A DNA stretch of 64,000 bases from the NCBI RefSeq assembly GCF_049354825.1, contig NZ_CP186480.1, forward strand, positions 620,001 to 684,000. Reading direction: 5' to 3'. Both the position numbers and the translations under genes were made by a program. The notes under the pieces were generated by a model. The model searched no databases, was not told where the DNA came from, and saw only the letters and a list, made by a program, of their open reading frames with translations. Below, piece by piece: positions 45,459 to 54,364 of this stretch (position 1 is its first letter; every line of letters starts with the position of its first letter). This DNA comes from Novosphingobium sp049354825. GTDB lineage: Bacteria; Pseudomonadota; Alphaproteobacteria; Sphingomonadales; Sphingomonadaceae.

Positions 45459-46345
45459 CACTTGCCGTCTGCCGGGGGCGGGGGCAGCTCGTTACCGCGC
45501 GTCGCCGCTTCCCAGATTGGCTCGACAGTGACGAATTCGGTTGTGCCCGGGTCGGCGAGCGGGCGAGCGATCGCGCCGTCGGGAAGCAGCCGGACGACAA
45601 CCGCGAAGCCGATATCGGGATGATAGAGCCCGCCCGCGCCCGACGTGACGAATGCGTCGCCGACGTGGAGCGGGTTGATCCCGAGGCTTATCAGGCGAAG
45701 CTGGATCGTGCCGTCGCCGCGCCCGGTGGCGAAGGCGGGGATACCGTCACGGGCACGGCGCACCGGCACGACGCTTTGCTGGTCGGTGACGAGCAGGATC
45801 CGTGCCGAGTGGCTGCCGACTTCCAGGACCCGCCCGACCAGGCCGAGAGGCGCGCGCACCGGCATACCCACCCCGACGCCCTGGCCGCTGCCAGCGCCGA
45901 TCGTTCCGAACCGCCGCGTCGACCCGCCCGAGGAACCGATCAACCGCGTCACCGCAACCGCGCGCGGCTCGCCTTCGGCAAGGCCCATCACCGCCTTGAG
46001 GCGCCCGTTCTCCTCGCGCACGGCGTCGGCTTCGGCCAGGCGCACGCGTGCCAGGTCGACTTCGCGCTTGAGGCGGGCGACGTCCGAGCCCTTGGTGAAA
46101 TAGCCGGCCACGACGTCGAAAAAAGACTGCGAGCCGCTGCGCGCGGCCGCGCCGGCCGTGGCGGCGGGGGCGGCAACGTCGCCAGCGGCACCCCGCAGGC
46201 CGGCCCCGGTGCCGCTGTCGACCCGGCTGAACAGCAGGAACACCACGCCGACCAGCGCGCCGCCGAAGGCCAGCACGTAGCCGAAGAAATTGGTGTATTG
46301 CGCCCGGCGCGAATGACCCGAGCGCCGGGTGGACGGCGGCGCCAT
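45458..46345 (-). CDS. mreC: Rod-shape-determining protein MreC
   Basis: 295 residues. One membrane helix near residues 20-42 ('FFGYVLAFGGALVGVVFL'), then a coiled coil ('DVARLKREVDLARVRLAEAD') and the two beta domains of MreC ('VGRVLEVGSHSARILLVTD', 'SGAGGLYHPDIGFAVV'). Periplasmic scaffold that activates PBP2. The ATG at 46345 is preceded by AGGGAGAT. A 43-base gap separates it from mreB. Confidence 0.93.
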   Translation of the reverse strand: MAPPSTRRSGHSRRAQYTNFFGYVLAFGGALVGVVFLLFSRVDSGTGAGLRGAAGDVAAPAATAGAAARSGSQSFFDVVAGYFTKGSDVARLKREVDLARVRLAEADAVREENGRLKAVMGLAEGEPRAVAVTRLIGSSGGSTRRFGTIGAGSGQGVGVGMPVRAPLGLVGRVLEVGSHSARILLVTDQQSVVPVRRARDGIPAFATGRGDGTIQLRLISLGINPLHVGDAFVTSGAGGLYHPDIGFAVVVRLLPDGAIARPLADPGTTEFVTVEPIWEAATRGNELPPPPADGK

Positions 46346-46388
46346 CACCGTATCTCCCTTACGTCGGCGCCCCCACCGACGGCAAAAC

Positions 46389-47435
46389 TCAGGCGGTCAT
46401 CAACACGCCGCGATAGACGGGGTCTTCCATGGCACGGCCGGTGCCGAGCGCCACGCATGACAGCGGATCTTCCGCGACCGAAACCGGCAGCCCGGTCTCC
46501 TCGCGAAGATAATCGTCAAGCCCGCGGATCAGTGCGCCGCCGCCGGTCAGGACGATACCCTGGTCGACGATATCGGCGGCAAGTTCCGGCGCCGTGTTCT
46601 CCAGCGCGATGCGCACGCCCTCGATGATCGCGCCGATCGGTTCGGACAGTGCCTCGGCGATATTGGCCTGGGTGATGGTGATTTCCTTGGGCACGCCGTT
46701 GACCAGGTCGCGGCCCTTGATGTGGATCGTTTCGCCCACGCCGTCGGCCGGAACCATGGCGATGCCGTAATCCTTCTTGATTCGCTCAGCCGTGCCTTCG
46801 CCGATCAGCAGGTTGTGGTGGCGGCGCACGTAGGAGACGATGGCTTCGTCCATCTTGTCGCCGCCAACGCGCACGCTGGTGGTGTAGGCCAGGCCGCGCA
46901 GCGACAGCACCGCGACTTCCGTCGTGCCACCGCCAATATCGACCACCATCGAACCGACCGGCTCCGTCACTGGCATGTCGGCGCCGATCGCGGCGGCCAT
47001 CGGTTCCAGGATAAGGTAGACCTGGCTGGCACCGGCATTGCTGGCGGCGTCACGGATGGCGCGCTTTTCCACGCTGGTCGAGCCCGAGGGGACGCAGATC
47101 ACGATTTCCGGATAACGGAACAGGCTTTTCTTGCCGTGGACCTTGCGGATGAAGTGCTTGATCATCTCTTCCGCGATCTCGATGTCGGCGATGACGCCGT
47201 CGCGCAAGGGGCGGATCGCCTCGATGTTGTCGGGGGTCTTGCCCATCATCATCTTGGCATCGTCGCCCACGGCCTTGACCCGCTTGATGCCGTTGATCGT
47301 CTCGATCGCCACCACCGAGGGCTCGTTCAGAACGATGCCGCGGTCCTGGACATAGACAAGGGTGTTGGCCGTACCCAGATCGATCGCCATGTTCTGCGAA
47401 CCGAATTTCAAGAATCGCGACATCAAGGAAGCCAT
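46389..47435 (-). CDS. mreB: Rod-shape-determining actin homologue MreB
   Basis: 348 residues. Actin-fold motifs: phosphate-1 'AIDLGTANTLVYV', 'VVDIGGGTTEVAVLSL' phosphate-2, and 'IVLTGGGALIRGLDDYLRE' adenosine motif. It polymerises at the inner membrane and directs cell elongation. First gene of mreBCD-mrdAB; transcription must start in the 185-base region before it, which is divergent to mutL. An ATG at codon 5 (MSRFLKF) is an alternative start. Confidence 0.97.
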   Translation of the reverse strand: MASLMSRFLKFGSQNMAIDLGTANTLVYVQDRGIVLNEPSVVAIETINGIKRVKAVGDDAKMMMGKTPDNIEAIRPLRDGVIADIEIAEEMIKHFIRKVHGKKSLFRYPEIVICVPSGSTSVEKRAIRDAASNAGASQVYLILEPMAAAIGADMPVTEPVGSMVVDIGGGTTEVAVLSLRGLAYTTSVRVGGDKMDEAIVSYVRRHHNLLIGEGTAERIKKDYGIAMVPADGVGETIHIKGRDLVNGVPKEITITQANIAEALSEPIGAIIEGVRIALENTAPELAADIVDQGIVLTGGGALIRGLDDYLREETGLPVSVAEDPLSCVALGTGRAMEDPVYRGVLMTA

Positions 47436-47620
47436 TGAAAGTTCCGTAATTAGAGCACTTTACGGCAGGTATGCCGCAAGCTGCGCAAGCCTGACCGTTT
47501 GCGGGAGAAGGCCCCTTAGCAAGTGGTACGATAAATCGCCAAAAATTTCGGTTAATTAGGGTGGGGATGACGCCGCACCCGTCTCGATAAAGCTTCGCTT
47601 CGTCGCTACAACGGCCGGCC
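47436..47620. promoter_or_regulatory. Divergent promoter region of mreB and mutL
   Basis: 185 bases with no gene; relatively AT-rich at 47530-47562, unlike its surroundings. It must carry the promoters for the mre operon (minus) and for mutL (plus), but I cannot assign specific boxes. Confidence 0.5.
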
Positions 47621-49405
47621 ATGCCGACCGCCCCCCGAACCATCCGGCGCCTGCCTGAAACGCTGGTCAATCGCATCGCCGCCGGCGAGGTGGTCGAGCG
47701 TCCGGCCGCGGCGCTCAAGGAACTGGTCGAGAACGCGCTCGATGCCGGCGCGGGCCAGGTGTCGGTGCGGCTGGCGGCCGGCGGGATCGACCTGATCGAG
47801 GTCACCGACGACGGATGCGGCATGAACCCGGCCGAAATCGCGCTGGCGCTCGAACGCCATGCCACCTCGAAATTGCCCGATGAGGATATCGAGGCGGTGT
47901 CGACGCTGGGCTTCCGGGGCGAGGCGCTACCATCGATCGCCAGCGTCGCGCGGCTGACCATCGAAAGCCGCGTGCGTGGCAGCGACGAGGGCTGGCGCCG
48001 CGTGATCGACAACGGCGCGGTGGCCGAGGAAGGTCCCGCCGCCCTGCCGCCGGGCACGCGCATCCGGGTCGAGGACCTGTTCGCGCGCGTGCCCGCGCGG
48101 CGCAAGTTCCTGCGCAGCCCGCGCAGCGAATACGCGGCCGCCATCGATGTCATCCGCCGCCTGGCGATGGCGCGGCCCGAAGTCGCCTTCACGCTGGAGC
48201 ACGACGGCCGCCGAACGCTGGCGCTGCAGGGCGGGCAATCCGCGCCCGAGCGGGTGGCGCAAGTGATCGCCCGCGAGCTTGCCGCCGACGGCGTCGGCAT
48301 CGACATGCAGCGCGGGGAGGCACGCCTTACCGGGGTGGCTGGGCTGCCGACCTTCAACCGCGGCATCGCCGATCACCAGTACCTGTTCGTCAACGGCCGC
48401 CCGGTAAAGGACCGGCTGCTGACCGGCGCGGTGCGCGGCGCCTATTCCGACATGCTGGCGCGCGATCGCCACGCCGTGCTGGCCCTGTTCCTGGAACTTC
48501 CGCCTGGCGAAGTCGACGTCAATGTCCACCCCGCCAAGACCGAGGTGCGCTTTCGTGATCCGGCCTTCGTGCGCGGCTTCATTGTCTCGGGGCTGCGCCA
48601 CGCGATCGAGGGGGCGGGCGGGCGGAGCGCGCAAGGGCCCGCGGCGGGGGCGATGGAGCGCTGGCAGAGCGAGCCGATTGCCGCGCCGGCTAGGCCTTCC
48701 CTGGGCGCGCTGTTCAGCCGCGAATATGCCCTGAACGAAGCGGCGCGGCCGTGGCGCGGGCCCGATTTCGCCCCGGCAGCGCGCGCCGAAATCGCGGCGG
48801 AGCCGGTCGCGCCGGCTGTCACCCATCCTCTCGGCGTCGCGCGCGGACAGGTCGCGCAGACCTATATCGTCGCCGAGGCCGAGGACGGGCTGGTCATCGT
48901 CGATCAGCACGCCGCGCACGAACGTCTGGTCATGGAGCGCCTGAGGGCTGCCGGCGCGCAACAGGCGCTCGCCGGATCGCAGGCCCTGCTGCTCCCCGAG
49001 GTGGTCGAACTCGACGAGGTGCAGTGCGACCGGCTTGAGGAAGCGGCGCCGACGCTGGCCGGCTTCGGCCTTGCCATCGAGCGGTTCGGGCCCGGTGCGG
49101 TCCTGGTCCGCGCTGTTCCTGCCAGCCTCAGGGGCGGCGACGTCCAGGCCCTGGTTCGCGACGTCGCCGACGATCTTGCCGCCAACGGCGCAGCGCTGCT
49201 GCTGGAGGAGCGCATCGACCTGGTTCTGGCGACGATGGCCTGCCACGGGAGCGTCCGCGCCGGCCGCGCGTTGAGCGTGACGGAAATGAATGCGCTGCTG
49301 CGCGAAATGGAAGTCACGCCCCGGTCGGGGCAGTGCAATCATGGGAGACCGACGTGGGTCAAGCTCGCGCATTCCGATATCGAGAAGCTGTTCGGCCGGC
49401 GCTGA
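47621..49405 (+). CDS. mutL: DNA mismatch repair protein MutL
   Basis: 594 residues. GHKL ATPase motifs 'ELVENALDAGAG', 'VTDDGCGM', 'TLGFRGEALPSIASV' and 'PPGTRIRVEDLFARVPARRKF' in the first 330 residues; C-terminal domain with the endonuclease motif DQHAx2Ex4E as 'DQHAAHERLVME' starting at Asp428. This class nicks DNA itself, as in organisms without MutH. It couples mismatch recognition by MutS to strand removal. The coding end overlaps the next gene by 52 bases. Confidence 0.95.
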   Translation: MPTAPRTIRRLPETLVNRIAAGEVVERPAAALKELVENALDAGAGQVSVRLAAGGIDLIEVTDDGCGMNPAEIALALERHATSKLPDEDIEAVSTLGFRGEALPSIASVARLTIESRVRGSDEGWRRVIDNGAVAEEGPAALPPGTRIRVEDLFARVPARRKFLRSPRSEYAAAIDVIRRLAMARPEVAFTLEHDGRRTLALQGGQSAPERVAQVIARELAADGVGIDMQRGEARLTGVAGLPTFNRGIADHQYLFVNGRPVKDRLLTGAVRGAYSDMLARDRHAVLALFLELPPGEVDVNVHPAKTEVRFRDPAFVRGFIVSGLRHAIEGAGGRSAQGPAAGAMERWQSEPIAAPARPSLGALFSREYALNEAARPWRGPDFAPAARAEIAAEPVAPAVTHPLGVARGQVAQTYIVAEAEDGLVIVDQHAAHERLVMERLRAAGAQQALAGSQALLLPEVVELDEVQCDRLEEAAPTLAGFGLAIERFGPGAVLVRAVPASLRGGDVQALVRDVADDLAANGAALLLEERIDLVLATMACHGSVRAGRALSVTEMNALLREMEVTPRSGQCNHGRPTWVKLAHSDIEKLFGRR

Positions 49406-49884
49406 TTGCAGCAATGCTGCTGGCTGGCGCCTGCAAGCGCGAACCCACCAAGGCCGAACAGGACGCCGCCGATGCCCGCGCGATCGCCGCGGTCGAGGCG
49501 GTGCAGGATACCCATCCGCCGATCCAGCCGGTCACTCCCGAGGCAATCAGCGCCGGCGACATGGAACGCTTCGGGCTGCTGGGCATCGGCTGCGCGTTCG
49601 TGCCGGGCTCACGGCGCGACGGCGATCCGATCATCGTCGTCGGGCCGACCCGCGCGACCGTGAAGCTGGAAGGGCGGATGCGGACCTTCGCTTCCGATCC
49701 CGGCGCCAAGTCGCTGCCGATGGGGGCGTGGACGCACTACGTGGGCAAGGACCTGACGCTCGAGATCGAGCAGATTGCGCCGGCGAACGCGTTGCCCAAG
49801 GCGGGCCCGGCCCGCTTCACCGTCAAGGACCGGTTCGACCGCGTCGTCCATGCCGAGGACGGCTCGCTTATCTGCGGCAGCTGA
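49354..49884 (+). CDS. Small hypothetical lipoprotein overlapping mutL
   Basis: 176 residues from GTG 49354, which has GGGAGA seven bases upstream, inside the mutL 3' end in another frame. Lipobox 'LLAGAC' ends at Cys27 after a good signal peptide ('VRPALIAAMLLAGAC'). The mature part begins with a charged helix and has 'VGPTRATVKLEGRMRTFASD', 'LTLEIEQIAP' and ends 'GSLICGS'. I do not recognise the family. Start alternatives are GTG 49333 and ATG 49414; only 49354 gives a normal signal peptide plus ribosome site. Confidence 0.75.
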   Translation: MGQARAFRYREAVRPALIAAMLLAGACKREPTKAEQDAADARAIAAVEAVQDTHPPIQPVTPEAISAGDMERFGLLGIGCAFVPGSRRDGDPIIVVGPTRATVKLEGRMRTFASDPGAKSLPMGAWTHYVGKDLTLEIEQIAPANALPKAGPARFTVKDRFDRVVHAEDGSLICGS

Positions 49885-49885
49885 G

Positions 49886-50755
49886 CTAGCCGGCCAGTTT
49901 CGCTCGCACGCGGCGGGTCCGCAGCCGCGCCAGCCGCGCGTGCGCTTTGGCGGCGTCGACCACATCGAGCTTGGGCACGCAGCGGTAGTGCGCCAGCAGC
50001 AGGCTGAAAGCGCCAAACGCCAGCATCCCGGCGGCGAGCGCGTTGTAAGTGAAACCATGAGGGCGCAGCGCGCCGAGTGCGGCGCCCAGCGCCTTGGCCT
50101 GGGTCTCATCGTCGAACCACGCGGCACGAAGGATCGACCAGCCGATCAGCGCCCCGATCCAGGCCTGCGAAACCATCCCGGCCTGCCCCATGATCCGCAC
50201 CCAGCGCGGGCTGCGGCGGCGGGTGAAGCGCATGTGGCTGCCCTTCAGCGTGTTCTTGATGTTGAGCACGGCGGCGACCAGGAACCCCGTGCCCACCAGG
50301 CCGAGCAGGAACGAGCCCAGGGGCGCGTCCAGCAGGCGCTCGGCCAGGAAGCGGTTCGAGCGGTAGCCGTAGCTGGCATCGACCTTGCGCAGACCTGCGG
50401 CGACTTCGGTGGCGGCGATGGCGAGGACCAGGTACGTTACGAACACGCCCAGGTGGCCAATCCGGTCGATGATGCCGATCAGAGAGGTGCCGTTCTTCTC
50501 GACGTCGAACAGCGCCGCGCACAGCCGGAACACCGCGTAGGCCAGCAGCCCCGCGGCGATCACGAACAGCAGCAATTGGCCCAGCGGCACTGCCGCCAGC
50601 GCGGCAAAGGCGCCGATCTGCCCTTCGATGACATGGCCGCCGGCCTGGAACATCAGCAGCCCGAACAGCAGGTAGACGATGCCGCGCGCCGCCATCCCGG
50701 TCTTGGCTATGACGTCGAGCCGGGTAAGGTGGTCAAGCGCGCCGTCGGCGGTCAC
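49886..50755 (-). CDS. DUF1206 membrane protein (second of a tandem pair)
   Basis: 289 residues, about six membrane helices in three similar two-helix units, as in DUF1206: 'ARGIVYLLFGLLMFQAGG', 'HLGVFVTYLVLAIAA', 'MVSQAWIGALIGWSILRAA'. Function unknown. It shares 'AARG..Y' and the C-terminal 'VVDAA' motif with the upstream paralogue, and overlaps it by four bases (ATGA). It ends one base from the lipoprotein gene on the opposite strand. Confidence 0.85.
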   Translation of the reverse strand: MTADGALDHLTRLDVIAKTGMAARGIVYLLFGLLMFQAGGHVIEGQIGAFAALAAVPLGQLLLFVIAAGLLAYAVFRLCAALFDVEKNGTSLIGIIDRIGHLGVFVTYLVLAIAATEVAAGLRKVDASYGYRSNRFLAERLLDAPLGSFLLGLVGTGFLVAAVLNIKNTLKGSHMRFTRRRSPRWVRIMGQAGMVSQAWIGALIGWSILRAAWFDDETQAKALGAALGALRPHGFTYNALAAGMLAFGAFSLLLAHYRCVPKLDVVDAAKAHARLARLRTRRVRAKLAG

Positions 50756-51576
50756 GCCTTGACCTCGGCGACCTTCGCCGCCGCGGCATCGACCAGGTCG
50801 ACGCGCGGCACGATCTTCCAGCGTGCCAGCAGCAACGAATAGATGCCGAAGACCACAAGACCCAGCACAACCAGCAGGTAGGGGAGGTGATGATCCTGCA
50901 AGTCGGCTAGCACCCCGCCCAGGTTGCGGACCTCTCCGCTGCGCTCATGCCAGCCCGACCGTACCAGCGACACGCCGATCAGCGTGAACACAAGCCCGCG
51001 AGCAGCGAACCCGATACGTCCGGCGGTGCACGTGAAGGGCGGGCAGGCCGGCGAAATCGAGCGCATGAACTTCTTGGTGACAATCTGCACGAACTGGGCG
51101 GCCGCGATGCCGATGAAGACCAGGCCGGCGCCGGCGATGACGACCCAGCCGGCAGGCAGGTCCAGCACCGTGCGCGCTACTTCGGCTTCCTCGCCGTTCG
51201 ACGCATGGGCGCGCAGCCCGGCTGCAAACCCCAGCGCGGCCCAGGCCAGCCCGAGATAGACCAGCCCGCCGCCGGCCATGCCCACGCGCACCGCCAGGTG
51301 CTTGGCATCGCGGCCCTTGTGTTCGAGGTCGAGAATCGCGGCGGCGAGCTTCCACAAGCCATAAGCGGCCAGTCCGATCACCAGTGCGATCAGCAGGATC
51401 GCGCCGAACCGCATGTCCGCCATTCGATCGAAAACGCCGATCTGGCCGCCTGCATCGCCGCGCAGCCGGGTTCCTAGCGCAAACCAGCCAAGCAACAGGA
51501 AGACGACCCCGCGCGCGCCATAGCCCAGGCGCGCGATCCGGTCGGTGCGGGTGAGGGCGGGGGCGGGCGAATTCAT
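50752..51576 (-). CDS. DUF1206 membrane protein (first of a tandem pair)
   Basis: 274 residues from ATG 51576. Same three-unit, six-helix layout as its neighbour: 'GYGARGVVFLLLGWFALGT', 'MAGGGLVYLGLAWAALGFAAG', 'GFAARGLVFTLIGVSLV', and 'RVDLVDAAAAKVAEVKA' at the C-terminus. The open frame upstream to 52005 runs into the DUF305 gene and is not coding. Function unknown. 44 bases after the DUF305 gene on the same strand. Confidence 0.85.
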   Translation of the reverse strand: MNSPAPALTRTDRIARLGYGARGVVFLLLGWFALGTRLRGDAGGQIGVFDRMADMRFGAILLIALVIGLAAYGLWKLAAAILDLEHKGRDAKHLAVRVGMAGGGLVYLGLAWAALGFAAGLRAHASNGEEAEVARTVLDLPAGWVVIAGAGLVFIGIAAAQFVQIVTKKFMRSISPACPPFTCTAGRIGFAARGLVFTLIGVSLVRSGWHERSGEVRNLGGVLADLQDHHLPYLLVVLGLVVFGIYSLLLARWKIVPRVDLVDAAAAKVAEVKA

Positions 51577-51620
51577 CGGCGCAGTGCAAATGCGCACCGC
51601 GCCGCGCCGTTCCCGGCCAT

Positions 51621-52103
51621 TCAGCGCGAAGCGGGTCGATTTTCGAGCCGCGCGATCATCGCTTTCATTTCGCCGATCTCGCGCTCCTGGGCGGTGATGA
51701 TGCCGTCGGCCAGCTTGCGTACTTCGGGATCGCGAATCTGCGCGCGCCGACTGGTCAGGATGGCGATGGAATGGTGCGGGATCATTGCCTTCATGTAGGC
51801 GACATCGCCGACCGTCTCCTGGCTGCGGACAAGGAACAGCGACGCCGCGAAGACCGCCAATGCGCCGGCAATGATGGCGGTGTTGCGCCCCTTGTCCGGG
51901 TACATCGCCCACATGAATGCCAGCATGATCACCGCCATCACCGCACCCATCAGCAGCGCCATCCACATCCGGGTCTGGCTGAAGAACACGTGATCGGCCT
52001 GCCACGAATTGAGGTAGGTCAGGCAGAACATCACCACCGTCGAGGTGGCGATCATCGCCAGAAAGCGTCCGTAGCTCATTTTCGGCATTGTCCGTCCCTT
52101 CAT
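51621..52103 (-). CDS. DUF305 membrane-anchored protein
   Basis: 160 residues with three N-terminal membrane helices ('FLAMIATSTVVMFCLTYL', 'MALLMGAVMAVIMLAFMWAM', 'AIIAGALAVFAASLFLV') and then the DUF305 core 'YMKAMIPHHSIAILTSRRA' with its paired histidines and 'AQEREIGEMKAMI'. DUF305 proteins are often linked to copper or metal stress. The ATG at 52103 overlaps the stop of the glutaredoxin-MauE gene (ATGA), so it is part of that cluster. Confidence 0.88.
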   Translation of the reverse strand: MKGRTMPKMSYGRFLAMIATSTVVMFCLTYLNSWQADHVFFSQTRMWMALLMGAVMAVIMLAFMWAMYPDKGRNTAIIAGALAVFAASLFLVRSQETVGDVAYMKAMIPHHSIAILTSRRAQIRDPEVRKLADGIITAQEREIGEMKAMIARLENRPASR

Positions 52104-52846
52104 CACCGCGCCAGCATCCACAGCGCCATTGCCACCATCGCCAGATTCTCGCTCAGCGACACGAATCCGAGCGGCACTTTGCCCGATCCGCCAACGCAGG
52201 CGCATTTCAGTTCGCGCTTGTCGACGTAGACGGCCTTGATCACCGAGACCGCGCCGATCCCCCCGATCGTCAGGGCCAGCGGGATCGATAGCCACGGCAA
52301 GGCGCCCGCCGCCATCAGGGTGCCAGCGGCAAACTCGGCGTAAGGATAAACTTTGCCGTATGGCACCCAGCGGCGGGCCAGCAGGTCATAGTTGAGGAAC
52401 ATGGTCGAGAACGTCTCGACATCCTGGAGCTTGAGCATGGCCAGCAGCACCATGGCGAAGCTGACGAACCACACCGCGCTTTGCAGCGGCGCGATCCTGC
52501 CGAAAGCCGCCCAGCTTGCCGCCAGCGCGAGCGCCAGAGCCGCCGCGAACACCGCCAACACGGGGCGATAACTGGTCGCGTTGGGGTCCGCTACCGGCTG
52601 GCCGAAGAACCGCCGCAAGTCGTCGTAGCCGCCAATCCGCTTGCCGCCGATGAAGGTCTGCGGAGTCGTCGTGACGTCATGTTCGGACTTGAACGCATCG
52701 GTGGCCGCGCGCGTTTCCAGCCAGCGGTCATCGACCGCATAGCCCCGGGCGCGCAGCAAATGGCGAGACTTCAGGCCATAGGGGCAGGTGTGGCCGGGCA
52801 TGACCATGCGATACAGCACGGCCGTCTTGGGATCGGATCTGGTCAT
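52103..52846 (-). CDS. Glutaredoxin-MauE/DoxX-like fusion membrane protein
   Basis: 247 residues from ATG 52846. Residues 1-85 are a glutaredoxin-like domain with monothiol motif CPYG ('GHTCPYGLKSRHLL') and cis-Pro loop 'VTTTPQTFIGGKRIGGYDDL'. Residues 95-247 are four helices of MauE type, ending with 'CACVGGSGKVPLGFVSLSEN', where the two Cys are conserved in this family. MauE-type proteins act in disulfide/cofactor maturation of periplasmic redox enzymes; the fused form is of unknown role. Next to a free-standing homologous glutaredoxin. Confidence 0.88.
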   Translation of the reverse strand: MTRSDPKTAVLYRMVMPGHTCPYGLKSRHLLRARGYAVDDRWLETRAATDAFKSEHDVTTTPQTFIGGKRIGGYDDLRRFFGQPVADPNATSYRPVLAVFAAALALALAASWAAFGRIAPLQSAVWFVSFAMVLLAMLKLQDVETFSTMFLNYDLLARRWVPYGKVYPYAEFAAGTLMAAGALPWLSIPLALTIGGIGAVSVIKAVYVDKRELKCACVGGSGKVPLGFVSLSENLAMVAMALWMLAR

Positions 52847-52887
52847 GGCTATGAAAGTACAACGGGCAGGCGCGGCGAAACGTTCCG

Positions 52888-53154
52888 CTACATTGCCATC
52901 GCGTTTGGCGCGCCCAGCAGGTCGCACAGCTCACTGTAACCGCCGATCGGCTTGCCATCGATCTCGATCAGCGGGGTCGTTTCCAGGCCCTTTTCGGCCA
53001 TGAACGCGTCTGTTTCCGCCCGCGTGGTAAGCTGGCGATCTTCGACCTCGAAGCCTTGCTCATTCAAAAGCTCCAGCGCCGCCTTGCCATAAGGGCAGAC
53101 GTGGTCGGGCAGGACCATGCGGGTCAGGACGGCGTGCTTGGCGGTGTCGGTCAT
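52888..53154 (-). CDS. Glutaredoxin
   Basis: 88 residues, one glutaredoxin domain with active-site CPYG at 20-23 ('DHVCPYGKAALELL'), 'TRAETDAFMAEKGLETTP' (cis-Pro) and 'DGKPIGGYSELCDLLG'. The second Cys of the CPYC motif is replaced by Gly, so it would act by the monothiol mechanism. It is 41 bases upstream of the glutaredoxin-MauE fusion on the same strand and resembles its N-terminal domain, so one may derive from the other. Confidence 0.9.
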   Translation of the reverse strand: MTDTAKHAVLTRMVLPDHVCPYGKAALELLNEQGFEVEDRQLTTRAETDAFMAEKGLETTPLIEIDGKPIGGYSELCDLLGAPNAMAM

Positions 53155-53203
53155 GCCAGCACAAGCCGCCAGGCACGCGTCCGTTCCCGGTAAATGCTCC
53201 CGC

Positions 53204-54304
53204 TCAGACGTTGAACCTGAAGTGCAGCACGTCGCCGTCCTGCACGACGTAGTCCTTGCCTTCCTGCCGCAGCTTGCCCGCTTCCTTGGCCGGGCCTTCG
53301 CCGCCCAGCGCGACGTAGTCTTCGTAGGCGATGGTTTCGGCGCGGATGAAGCCGCGTTCGAAGTCCGAGTGGATGGCGCCGGCCGCCTGCGGCGCGCGGG
53401 CACCCTTTTCGACCGTCCAGGCACGCGCTTCCTTGGGACCGACGGTGAAAAAGGTGATCAGGTGCAGCAGGTCGTAGCCCGAGCGGATGATCCGGGCGAG
53501 GCCGGCCTCCGCGAGGCCCAGCTCGGCCAGGAATTCGCCGCGGTCCTCGGGCGGCATGGTCACGATGTCCGCTTCGATGGCGGCGGAGACGACAACCGCG
53601 TTGGCGCCCTCGGCCTTGGCCTTTTCGAACACGCGCGCAGAATGGGCGTTGCCTTCCGTGGCGGCCGCTTCCTCGACGTTGCAGACGTAGAGGACCGGCT
53701 TCGAGGTCAGCAGCTGCGCCTGCTCGAAAATCCTGACTTCGTCGTCGCCATCGGGGGTGACGAGGCGGGCGGGCTTGCCCTCACGCAGCAGGTCGAGCGC
53801 GCGGCCGAGCACGGCGGCGGTTACCTTGGCTTCCTTGTCGCCCTGCGCGGCCTTCTTCTGCGCGGCGGGAACGCGCTTTTCCAGGCTTTCCAGGTCGGCG
53901 AGCATCAGTTCGGTCTCGACCGTTTCGGCATCCGCGATCGGGTCGACCTTGTTCTCGACGTGCTGGATGTCGTCATCCTCGAAGCAACGCAGCACGTGGA
54001 CGACCGCGTCGACCTCGCGGATATTGCCGAGGAACTGGTTGCCGAGCCCTTCGCCCTTGCTGGCGCCGCGCACCAGCCCGGCGATGTCGACGAACGACAG
54101 CTGCGTCGGGATGATCTTGGCGCTGCCGGCGATAGCGGCCAGCTTGTCCAGCCGCGGATCGGGCACGCCGACGTTACCGACGTTCGGCTCGATCGTGCAG
54201 AACGGATAGTTCGCCGCCTGCGCCGCCTGCGTCTCGGTCAGCGCGTTGAACAAGGTCGACTTGCCGACGTTGGGCAGCCCGACGATGCCGCATTTGAAAC
54301 CCAT
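53204..54304 (-). CDS. ychF: Ribosome-associated ATPase YchF
   Basis: 366 residues. P-loop 'GLPNVGKSTLFNAL' at 8-21, the YchF-specific 'DIAGLVRGASKGEGLGNQFL', a coiled coil, and the C-terminal TGS domain ending 'DVLHFRFNV'. An Obg-family member that prefers ATP and is linked to translation and oxidative-stress responses. 49 bases before the glutaredoxin gene on the same strand, but probably not functionally tied to it. Confidence 0.96.
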   Translation of the reverse strand: MGFKCGIVGLPNVGKSTLFNALTETQAAQAANYPFCTIEPNVGNVGVPDPRLDKLAAIAGSAKIIPTQLSFVDIAGLVRGASKGEGLGNQFLGNIREVDAVVHVLRCFEDDDIQHVENKVDPIADAETVETELMLADLESLEKRVPAAQKKAAQGDKEAKVTAAVLGRALDLLREGKPARLVTPDGDDEVRIFEQAQLLTSKPVLYVCNVEEAAATEGNAHSARVFEKAKAEGANAVVVSAAIEADIVTMPPEDRGEFLAELGLAEAGLARIIRSGYDLLHLITFFTVGPKEARAWTVEKGARAPQAAGAIHSDFERGFIRAETIAYEDYVALGGEGPAKEAGKLRQEGKDYVVQDGDVLHFRFNV

Positions 54305-54364
54305 GGAATGCTCCTTTGCGCCGGGCGCCTAGCGGCTTAGGGCCGCGCGCTCAACCGCGCTGCG

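Noticed and set aside
42826..45600. 924-residue frame suggesting a fusion of PBP2 with an N-terminal domain
   Set aside because: The extra N-terminus is a frame shadow of mreD; PBP2 begins at the GTG overlapping the mreD stop.
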